Shown piece by piece: positions 47,796-57,062 of a DNA stretch of 64,000 nucleotides; positions within the stretch are counted from its first letter, which is position 1; every line of letters begins with the position of its first letter. Position numbers and translations under genes: made by a program. Location of the stretch: contig CM038218.1 of the NCBI GenBank assembly GCA_021442155.1, forward strand, positions 57,597,161 through 57,661,160, in the 5' to 3' direction. Below the pieces are notes generated by a model that saw nothing but the letters and a program-made list of their open reading frames with translations, was not told the DNA's origin and searched no databases. The stretch comes from Cymbidium sinense. Its lineage: Eukaryota > Streptophyta > Magnoliopsida > Asparagales > Orchidaceae.

Positions 47796-49741
47796 ATGCT
47801 TGATTCAGTTTTGTCTCTTATAGTTGTTGAAATGGCCGGTTCTCAGAAGTTCAATTTTACCTTCCCCCATGGTATGGATCTGGCTTTGGATCAAGCTGAC
47901 TTCCCCCATCTGGACCATACTAATCTAATTCACTTTGGTTGGGGATTCGTGGGAGCCAAGATTACTTGTGAGGGCACTCCCCTCACTACGTTTAACAGAA
48001 CCAAGGTGACGGGTAGAAGCCGATCATTAGGATTGATTTACCCTCGACCACGATGTCTCCTCGAAGAGGGTGGCGTACCAGACTTGTCATAGCATGCGGT
48101 GCTAGCAGTACTAGCCCTGATTGCTGTATGCCCCAGGGTTTCTCATGTTGCCTCAGTGAGGGTTAGAACCATCTCATCTATACCCTCTAAGGGTAAGGCT
48201 CCCCTACTTTTAGGGCTTGCCTCCCCTACGTTTGAGTATTGATCTATCTCACACTCCTCCCATCCTACCCATACACAGTGTATGAATAAGAACCGCATGA
48301 TCAAGCGGTACCACACCAGGATCTCTAGGGAGCTAGAGGTAGTAGCCCGTTTAGTTGTGGATGAGTTCCCTGTTGTCACTTCACCGCTGGTTACAAAAAA
48401 CCAATTCCATCCTCTCTCTGGATCAGACAGAGAGGATGCTAGGAGGATTCGTTCATCACCTACTCCAGTGGTGCATTTTAGCCCATAGGTTCCGGGGAGG
48501 AGGTCGTCGCCGACCTCCGTTGTGTTACATCGGTGAGCATCTGGATGCTCAGTCAGAGACAGTTTGATCTCCGATCTATCATCCCCAGTAGCGTGGGGAA
48601 GTAGATTCACTAGGAGAGGGCCCATGAGGCCCACACAACACATATTACTAGCATAGAGAGACATAGGTTCAACCGTTAGTCAACAGCGTCTGCTCTGATT
48701 GATTTTCCAGCATAGTGTGCTACCCACACTGACCATACTGATAGTATCCTTCTCACTAGGACTAGCTACCATAGGAGGGCAGTTCCTGTGCATAGAGAGT
48801 TGGTGATTTCTCCACCCCATCGCTTTAGCCCTCGGCTGCCATCGCCAGTTCAGGTTACAACATCTCCTATTCCATCTAAGGCCAAGAAGGCCATATCTAG
48901 GGAAAAGCGCACCCCGTTGGTGATCCGGCTATGCCTAAGGGATCTTACTCCTTCTACACTACCCATTATGGTAGAGCCGAGCTCTCCTGCTTGACCTTCT
49001 ACCCCAGTGATGGTGCAAAAGGAGTGGCAACCTCGAAGCATCGTGGTTATCCCTTCACCAACTCCACCCATACAACAAGGTGTGGAGATGGTGACAATGA
49101 TTTTAGATATTCCAAATGACAGTCCAGCTGCACCAGTGGTAGTGGAATATCCTAGGATGGTTACCCCACTCATAGATAGTAGCAGTCAGGAGTGTCATTC
49201 ATCCAGTGAGTACAGTCCACACAGGATTGGCCCTCTAGTGACGGGCGAGGTCTAGTGCCTCTCAGTGCACGATAGTGATCTTAGCTTAGACTATCTATAC
49301 CCGCTTAGTTGGATCATTCTTTAGATGAGATAGTTGCACATTATTTCATGGAGATGAAGGAAATCTTGGGGTACTATTGGCAGATGAAGAGAAAGTCATC
49401 TTCGATCCCAACAAAGATGACTTATTGGGGGACTCAACTGGAGTCTACATGGTTGACACTAGAGGATCTCTTCTTAGGGAACAACAAGCCAAAGAAAGTG
49501 ATGAGGTTGATCAGGAAGACACCGCAGAATCAGCACAACACCTCTGATACCAGTTGAGGTAGAAGGATGAGCAGATTGATAGGATGGCATGACAGTTATA
49601 GGACTTATTAGCAGCAGTTATAGTGCTTCAAAAATAAGCCCCATTAGTTCATCCTACTACAGTCGACATCAGTCAGCCTGAGTTAGTGTATGTCTGGACC
49701 CAACCAAGACTATACCTCCCATTGAGAAAAGTAGCACTAAC
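47796..49741 (+). pseudogene. Extra 5' ORF / gag N-terminal region (element 4)
   Basis: The first open frame after the leader runs 47796-48092; a likely start is the second ATG at 47832 (Met-Ala-Gly-Ser-Gln-Lys-Phe-Asn-Phe). I do not recognise its protein. Beyond it, 48093-49741 is broken coding sequence: open pieces in several frames rich in Ser and Pro (48788-48994, 49007-49255) and a more charged piece (49309-49557). Tat/Ogre elements often carry an extra ORF upstream of gag, which would suit the position. A 173-codon ORF on the minus strand (48143-48664) overlaps this and is more likely a shadow. Confidence 0.45.
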
Positions 49742-51000
49742 TTGTATAAGAAGGTAGTGGAAAGTACTTGCATACAAGAAAAAGATATAAAATCCATGGT
49801 TGAGCACCACATGAAAGAAGCTTTAGCTCAAGCCCAGGGAGGATCATCGATTCTAATGGGTAGACCATACCTAGAGGAATTCGATGTTATCCAATATCCC
49901 AAGGGTTTTGTGCCTCCTTCCTTCAAAAGCTTTGATGGTAGTGGAAACCCAAGGTAGCACATAGCACATTTTAGGGCCAGTTATTGCAACGCATGTGGCA
50001 ACGATGCTTTACTTTTCTGCCATCTCATTAGTAGCTTAGTGGGTATTACTTTTGATTGGTATGCTGAACTACCCAACGGTTCAGTAAAGAAATTTCCTAA
50101 GTTAGAGCAATTATTCATCAAGAGGTTTGTTAGAGCTCAGCAAAGGGTTACTGTAGGTGATCTCGTTGTATCACAATAGCATCTCAGTGAGTCCCTTATT
50201 GATTATATTCTATGATGGCATAACCTAAGTATGAAGTGTGAACTGTAGTTATCTGAACAACATGCCATTGAGATTCTCTTAAAGAATATCCATGGTTTGG
50301 CCACCTTCATGCTTAAGGGCTTCACTATCAAAACATTTGAGAAGCTAATCAACAAGGCGGCTAGTCTACAAGGAGAGGCCAAACAATTAGCTTTTTAAGA
50401 TCAGTTGCCAAAGCAGAAGCCACAGAAGGTCTATGAAAAGAAGCCAGGAGCAGTAGCAGTGGTTGACAAGGGAAGCCTCCACTAGAGATAAGTTTGAGAC
50501 CATGACTCAGTGACCTCCACCTCCTTTGCCACCATCGAGGCCCTGCCTCGACCTCTCTTCCCGGCCATACCACCATCACCACTGCATGCATATCCGCCAG
50601 TTGCTATGGTCCACTCTTTTAGATAAGTTAAACAAACCTTATTCTCTTAAGAGGTAATCAAAAGATCTTTATGAATCTCTTAATGAAACGACATTCTACG
50701 AGCCTAGAGACCAGAGGAAGTAGGCAAAAGTCATGATCTAAACTTTTGCACTTACCACGGTATGTTAGGCCATGTTTTGGAGGATTGCTTCACATTCAAG
50801 GACTAGCTTGAATACAGTTTCAAGACCAGTGTTGTAGTTATCCCAAAGGAATACCTTGTGGAACAACCTTCTAGTTCCATCAGGGTAATCCTTGGCGATA
50901 CATGTGATCCTACCAAAACTAAAGAAGGTTGTGATATTTCTCTATCCAAAACCTTTAAGAAAATCATTCAGAAGATCAAGAAGCTTTCCTTACAGGCTGA
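49742..51000 (+). pseudogene. Gag core and zinc knuckle (element 4)
   Basis: Pro-Ser-Phe-Lys-Ser-Phe-Asp-Gly (about 49915-49938) opens the gag core. It continues with Phe-Asp-Trp-Tyr-Ala-Glu-Leu-Pro (50053-50077), Lys-Phe-Pro-Lys-Leu-Glu-Gln and a Glu-Gln-His-Ala block near 50258. A Cys-x2-His-x4-His-x4-Cys knuckle lies at about 50750-50790, the variant spacing seen in Tat-type gag. Stops at 49955-49957, 50177-50179, 50246-50248 and 50804-50806 read TAG where Gln is expected, and 50213-50215 reads TGA for Arg. The protein would package element RNA. Confidence 0.8.
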
Positions 51001-51079
51001 GTCGCCTTAAACCTCCACCAAGGAAGGTTTGCAAGTTGCCGTGCCAAATCTAAGAAAGTGGAGCTCAGGGTAGACAAGC

Positions 51080-51517
51080 ATGTCAGATAGCCCTTTAGAC
51101 CACGACCGTCCGATCCGACCTCTGATTGCGGCTTCCACACTAGCGACTTCTTTCATTTCAGCTAGCTTTTATGTTTCTTCTACTAGTAGAACTCTTGTAT
51201 CAGTAGATAAATGTATCAGATCCCTTACTCCACTCACTTTACTTGACTTTTACTTTGTATCTCCAAATAATTCCAAGAAATTGAAGAATAAAGCTAGTTT
51301 GAATTACATCTGTGTCACTTCTGATGGGTTGTCTTCTTCTATTCTTAATGATAACTCTTCAAGTCTAAATAACTATAATAATTTTGATCTTCCTCTTTAT
51401 GATTCAAAGTTGGACTTCCCAACTCTGAATACTACTAGTTCACATCTTAAGATAGACTTGGAATCATTCGATTTTGAGGGTCCCATAGGAGAAGCTGTAG
51501 GTGAGCTTGAAGTGTAG
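51080..51517 (+). pseudogene. Gag-protease linker, uninterrupted 145-codon frame (element 4)
   Basis: Ser/Asn/Asp-rich sequence with a conserved end (Leu-Asp-Phe-Pro-x-Leu-Asn ... Leu-x-Ile-Asp-Leu-Glu-Ser ... Gly-Pro-Ile-Gly-Glu). Element 3 has the homologous stretch at about 37040-37380, 65-70 codons of which are also open. No known domain is evident and it is low in complexity, suggesting a disordered spacer. It is the longest open sense frame in the element, between a stop-ridden gag and protease. Confidence 0.55.
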
Positions 51518-52330
51518 GTAGAACCTTCCACCACCTTGCCTCAAGAGATCACCGTAGTCAACCTCCGTAGTGTCAAGGTTCTACCTCTTCGGGCAGCACC
51601 TCAAGATAGAGGGAAACAAGTCATTGGTACTGAAGATTAAGAAGCCCTTCCACAAGATGCTCCACCCTTGGTTATGCTTATGGAAGATCAGCCGAAGGTG
51701 GACTACACGTCCTTTATCATCTAAGAAATTTTCCATCTATGCTAAGCATATATGATGCCCTTGTCTTATCCAAATAGAGGGAATCACTAATCAAGGCCCT
51801 CCTTGATCTTGAAATATGCTTAGCTTTGCTATGAGGAAGCACATTATGCAAAAATAAACTCAAGGGATCACCTTCATAGATGAAGACCTTCTTTTGGGGA
51901 CATGGCTCCCTCTACATTACATCGACATGGATAGGTTGCGGCCGGGGTTCACATGGATTAGGTGCATCGGTAAATATGAGTCTAAGACCCTTGCCTGAAG
52001 ATCGACATCTCCACACTCACAGGAGATCAAATGATGTTGAGAGGATTGATCAAGGTGAGAGCTTTAGGTTCTATAGTGTTACCTTTGAGGATAGGTGACT
52101 GGAAGACTGAAGCTAAGTTCTATATCATTGATTCGAATACTTCATTCACTTTTTGCTTGGTAGGCCTTAGATACATTAAAACAAGATCATTCCATCCTCC
52201 CTTCATCGGTGCATTGAGTTTAGAAAAGATGGAATTGAATACCATGTCAATGGAGATGAAAAGCTATTTTTAGTTAAAGAGGTTGAAATTTATGAGAATG
52301 CGACCTACTATCTTCCTTAAAATACCCTTT
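51518..52330 (+). pseudogene. Aspartic protease (element 4)
   Basis: The active-site region reads GAT-TA-GGT-GCA-TCG at 51956-51969, which is Asp-(Ser/Thr)-Gly-Ala-Ser with one base missing from the middle codon, followed by Val-Asn-Met. Then come Leu-Thr-Gly (about 52012), Ser-Ile-Val-Leu-Pro-Leu (about 52073), Gly-Asp-Trp-Lys-Thr-Glu-Ala-Lys-Phe (about 52095) and a decayed Leu-Leu-Gly block near 52160. Open pieces of 72 and 80 codons overlap in different frames because of the deletion. The part 51518-51880 is a decayed connection. Confidence 0.7.
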
Positions 52331-53150
52331 CTCATGAACTTGGAGAAAATTAAAATGTAAATACAAAAGGAAAAGAAAATATAAAAGAAAATGAAAAGAA
52401 AAATAAAAGTCCAAGTGAACAAGATAGGGGAATTGAAGAAGAAATAGATCCACATATCACATTCCACCCATAGTTCATTCCATCATATGAACATGTGGGT
52501 AGGATGGCTCAACCTCCACCAAGTAGAGAGAGGTAAAGAGGAGTGAGGTGGGAGACCCCTATTTGGCCTTGACCAATAATGATGTTCAGTTCATAGGAAT
52601 ACCCTACTATTCACATCAGAATGGAATCAGCTTGGAGGATGAGTCTAATGTGATTAGTATACCAACCAACCCCTCTCATGGGTTCCATTGGAGGTGACTT
52701 GATATAGATAGAAATGAAGACCAGCCTCCAAAAGCAAAGTATTCAAATCTGGTTTATGTGAAACCATTAGGTAGCAGTTGGGAACCTTAGCTCTTACCTT
52801 AGTTACATCTTAGAAAGTTGAAGTTTGAGTAGTTAAGGAAGTCCCTAAGTCTTCCTGACATGAAGTAGAAGAAGTTCTTTTTGGGATCATCATCCTAAAG
52901 CCTTGAAGTTGATGTAGAGTTTGAGGAAGATACTTTTAAAGAATTAATGGAATTGCCTTTTGACTTTTACTCACCTTGTGTTCAAAATATTATATAGAAA
53001 GGTTTGGTTCCTCACACATGGTCCAAGCACTGGTCAGAATGCTTCAAAAGGCTATGGAATAATACAGTGGAGGCACAATCAAGAGTAGGACTAGGATTGA
53101 ATAATAGTTGATGATGAACATTATTGCCTAGTTATTACCAACCATTTGGA
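52331..53150 (+). pseudogene. Protease-RT connecting region (element 4)
   Basis: A purine-rich tract (52340-52410) would encode Lys/Glu-rich protein, as in element 2. Then CCCATAGTTCATTC and GTGGGTAGGATG are shared with 23390-23435. A Gly-Leu-Val-Pro-His-Thr-Trp-Ser-Lys-His-Trp block at about 53002-53034 precedes RT. Stops and frameshifts throughout. An Ogre-type intron may lie here, but I cannot place it. Confidence 0.5.
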
Positions 53151-54780
53151 ATCTAATAGTTTCTTCTCACACATCCCCAACTCTTATGAGAATGTGTGTT
53201 TAGAAACCTCAGATGATCCAGATGATCTCAAAGTCAAAGCGGCACCATCAAAATTTGAAGAGGAGATTCATTTAATAATCGACAAGCTTAAAGAATCAAC
53301 CTCAGGATAGAAGAAAATCCACACCCGACATACATCAGTTCATTGCTGAATGAAGAAGAAACCAATGACTTAGTTAGGTTATTGACTAAGTTTAAAGACT
53401 GCTTCACATGGAGTTATGAAGAAATGCCAAGTTTATCTCCTAACATAGTAGTCCACAAGCTACCAATAGATCCTAATGCTACCCCTATTAAGTAAGCTCC
53501 TAAACACATGCAATTATAAACTGAACAACATGTCATTTCTGAAGTCATGAAACTGATCAATGCTGATTTCATTAGGGAAGAAAAATATCCTACCTGGTTA
53601 GCTAGTGTCATCCTAGTTAAGAAGAAGAATGGCCAAATTTGTTTTTGCATCAATTTTAGGAACTTAAATAAGGCATGTCCTAAGGAAGAGTTTCCTCTTC
53701 CTATACTAGAGTTAATGGTGGACATCGCCTCATCTCATGCAATTTTCTCTTTCATGGATGGGTCATCTGGCTATATCCAAATCAAGATGTCTCTTGAAGA
53801 TGAAAGAAACACTACTTTCCAAGCCCCAATCCGAATCTTCTATTATAGGGTCTTGCCTTTCGGCCTTAAAAATACTGGTGATACATACCAACGGGCCATG
53901 ACTCAGATCTTCAATGAACTCATCCATCATTAGGTTAAGTGCTATGTTGATGATCTGGTAGTCAAGAGCAAAGAAAAGGAAGACCACCACTTTAACTTGA
54001 GAGTAGTTTTTGAACGGTTAAGATAATATAACCTCAAAATGAATCCCATAAAGTGTGCATTCGGAGTAATTTTAGGGAAATTTCTTGGGTTTATTATTCA
54101 ATACCGGGGAATAGAAATAGATTCTAAAAAGATTAAGCTATCTTAGAAATGCCACCTCCTAAGAGTTTAACTCAACTCAGATCCTTTCAAGGATGGTTGG
54201 CATATCTAAGATGTTTTATCTCAAACCTATTAGGGAGATGCAAGCCATTCTCAGCACTTATCAAAAAGGATGCCAAGTTCAAGTGGGATGACAAGTGCCA
54301 ACATGCTTTCAAAGACATCAAAGAATACTTGGTGCCAATTCTAGTAGCCTCTATCTCGGGTAGGCCACTGATCCTTTACACTATTGCATTGGATGACTCT
54401 CTCGATGCTCTGTTGGCCCAAGCCAATGATGAAGGGAAGGAGAGTGCTCTCTACAACCTCAGTCATCGTCTGATTCATGCTGAAGCAAACTATCCACCTA
54501 TTGAGAAACATTGCCTAGATTTGATCTTTGCATCTCAGAAGCTACGACACTACATGCTTTCTCATAAGGTAAACTTGATCTCCTAAATAAATCCATTACA
54601 ATATCTCATGACATGGCTAACACTATCCAGACGTTTGGCATGTTAGTCCATGATTCTCTCTTAGTTCAATATCACATTTATACCCCCTCCGTGCGGTAAA
54701 AGGATAGGCACTAGCAGATTTCTTAGCAGCACACCCACTTCCTGCTGATTCTCTTCTTAGTGATGATCTCCCTGATGAAC
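53151..54780 (+). pseudogene. Reverse transcriptase and RNase H (element 4)
   Basis: RT is complete in layout. Lys-Lys-Lys-Asn-Gly-Gln lies near 53620 and Phe-Ser-Phe-Met-Asp-Gly near 53750. Tyr-Val-Asp-Asp at 53943-53954 keeps both catalytic Asp. The thumb/connection has Ser-Leu-Thr-Gln-Leu-Arg-Ser-Phe-Gln-Gly near 54165. The gypsy RNase H continues to about 54730 and ends in a Leu-Ala-Asp-Phe-Leu-Ala-Ala-His-Pro-like block (54708-54740). Stops include TAG at 53934-53936 where the relatives read Gln, and TAA near 54025. Open pieces: 53547-53933 and 54149-54586. Confidence 0.9.
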
Positions 54781-55420
54781 AAATCATGAACTAAGGGGAG
54801 GCCGACAACCGCTGATGGGAGATGTATTTTGATGGTGCTGCTTCTTTTCTTAAAGGTGAAGCACCATGATCTACTCTCCTAGGAAAGGTAGGGGTAGGAA
54901 TAGTTCTTCTAATTCAAAAGTGTGATGTGCTGAGATTCTCATACTATCTTTCCAACCCTTGCACCAACAATAAAGTTGAGTATGAGACTTTGATTGTCGG
55001 TCTGGAGTTAGCCATCACCATCAGTGTCAAGAGCACCAACATCTTTGGGGATTCTTAGTTGGTCATCAACCAGATTGTCAGGTCCTACCAGGTTCTCAAC
55101 AAGTATACCATGAAGCTGTTGGCCAAGATTCCCAAAATCACCATCTATAAGGTTTCCCAAGTAGAGAATGTGTTAGTAGATGCTTTGGCAAAACTTGCCA
55201 AAGAGTTGGCATGTCTGCAAGATGTGTTCATTTCAATAAGGCTCCATAATAGACAAGTCCTATCCCTTATTGATTCTGAACTCATCAAGAGACTTTCTCT
55301 TGAAGGGGAGGTTGTCATTGCCAAAATGGACAAGGAGCTGGATTGGAGGCAACCGTTCATAGATTACTTGAACACTGGCAAACTACCTCAAGAAAAGTCA
55401 CAAGCCCATCAGGTGAAATA
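54781..55420 (+). pseudogene. Second (archaeal-type) RNase H (element 4)
   Basis: Trp-Glu-Met-Tyr-Phe-Asp-Gly-Ala-Ala at about 54818-54844, Gly-Val-Gly-Ile-Val-Leu, Cys-Thr-Asn-Asn, Glu-Tyr-Glu, Gly-Leu-Glu-Leu-Ala, Gly-Asp-Ser then TAG for Gln then Leu-Val-Ile-Asn-Gln-Ile near 55050-55080, and Val-Asp-Ala-Leu-Ala-Lys-Leu-Ala near 55178. This is the duplicate RNase H typical of the Tat lineage. The last 120 codons (55059-55421) are open, including the linker to integrase. Confidence 0.8.
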
Positions 55421-57062
55421 GAGAGCTCTCTCCTATGCTCTTGTTGATGCACCCTGTTCCACCGGTCCTTTAACCAAATGTGGTTACATTGTTTAGACAA
55501 ACATGAAGCCCATGGCATTATAATCGAGGTACATTCAAGTCTATGCAAAGCACACCAATCTGGTCTAAAGATGAAGATGAAGATCAAGCGACTTAGATAA
55601 TACTAGCCTTCAATGATTATAGATTGCATTGATGTAGCTAGGAGATGCCATCAGTGTCAGGTGCACGGTGTGGTCCTCCACCAACCACCAACATTCTACA
55701 CCCTACATTAGCTTCATGGCCATTTGAGTGTTGGGGTACTGATATTATAGGTCTGACTGATCCTTCTTGTTCTTCCAAGGGTCATCGATTCATCTTAGCT
55801 GCCATCGAATACTTTTCCAAGTGGACAGAAGCCATCTCACTCAGAGAGGTCATAGCTCAGCATGTGCTTCAATTTTTCAGAAACCATATTGTATATTGGT
55901 TTGGGGTGCCTTAATGAATTATATCAGATAATGGTATTGCATTCAAAAGCCCGAAGATCAACAGCTTCGCTAGAGGACACGATATAGATTGGAGATACTC
56001 CACCATCTACTTCCCTAGACCAAATGGCTTAACGAAAGAATTTAACAAAACTCTCATCCAGATACTGAAGAAGAATCTTGATGATAATAAATGATAGTGG
56101 AATGAGCAGTTGGTTGAAGCCTTGTGGGCCTACCGCACCACATACCGAACTCTAACTCAGTCTACCTTATTTTCCTTAATGTATGGCTCTAAAGCCATTC
56201 TTCCTTTAGAAGTTCAACTCCCATCAATAAGGATAACATTGGGTAACACGATCACTACAGAGCATAATGCAAAGTTGTAATTAGAAGAGCTCAAAAGTTT
56301 GGAGGAGAGTCACCTATAGGCATTGATGGAGGTGGGCATTCTTTCTTGATGAGCTGGCTTGAGAGTGGAGGTGAAGGAAGAGGATATATTGGATAACTAG
56401 CACAAATTGCCAAGGTTTGGCCACCAAGCTCTCAAACCACAAGAATAACTCAAATAATTGCCAAGATATCCTTCATTCTAATAAGAGGGGATTTATAGCC
56501 ATTACAAGCATCTTTTAAAAGAAAAGAATACAAAATATGGAGGAAAGGTGGGTGGCCACATTAATGTGAAGCAATAAATTACCTCATTATCCATCCACCC
56601 ATTTCATGCTATTATTTTATGGATTCAACCACCTCATGTCATGCTTTGAATTTTTTAAATGCAAAATTTCAAACATGGAGTTTCTGAAAATTAAAAATTA
56701 CATAAATAAAAGGATGAAATCATAAAATGGGCCTTCATCTAATATAATCTCTTCTTTCTTGAATTTTCTTGTTTAGCTTGAATCTTGTAAATGGGCCCTC
56801 AATTTGTTGATCCTCGATGTTCTAGATCCATGCTAGAACCTCGTTCAAAATCCAAAATGATTCAAGCTCATAATCTTTGCTTTTCAAGTAGGAGAACTTG
56901 TGTTAGTCCTAAGGAGACTAATTGTTACTTGTCAAAAGATAGAAGACAAGTTTGAACCCACTTGGGAAGGCCCCTATGTCATAGAGAAGGTCTACCAAGG
57001 AGGATCTTATCAACTTATTTATAAAGGACACCATGCTTAATTAATGGCTCTACTTAAATACC
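55421..57062 (+). pseudogene. Integrase (element 4), interrupted by an insertion
   Basis: The zinc-binding N-terminus has His-Glu-Ala-His, Glu-Val-His and Cys-His-Gln-Cys at 55500-55670. The core keeps the first Asp (55741-55743) and the second, Ser-Asp-Asn-Gly (GAT 55927-55929). The catalytic Glu position is Lys (56035-56037). TGA TAG at 56092-56097 replace Arg-Gln, exactly as in element 2. At about 56322 foreign DNA begins, and coding resumes at about 56849 with the C-terminal Phe-Glu-Pro-Thr-Trp-Glu-Gly-Pro block (about 56951), ending near 57030-57062. Confidence 0.85.
56322..56848 (-). mobile_element. Insertion in integrase, LTR-like on the minus strand
   Basis: About 530 bp absent from element 2 at the same place. 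On the minus strand it shows a promoter-like layout: GGGCCCATTTACAAG near 56790, then TATAAAT (56491-56497) followed by CCCCTCTTATT. This layout is common in plant LTRs, so a solo LTR or LTR fragment of another family is likely. I found no clear target-site duplication or TG...CA ends, so identity is open. Confidence 0.5.

Noticed and set aside
48143..48664. 173-codon minus-strand ORF, the longest in the window
   Set aside because: It lies antisense to broken sense coding sequence of element 4, shows no recognisable domain, and has no counterpart elsewhere. Best explained as a shadow.
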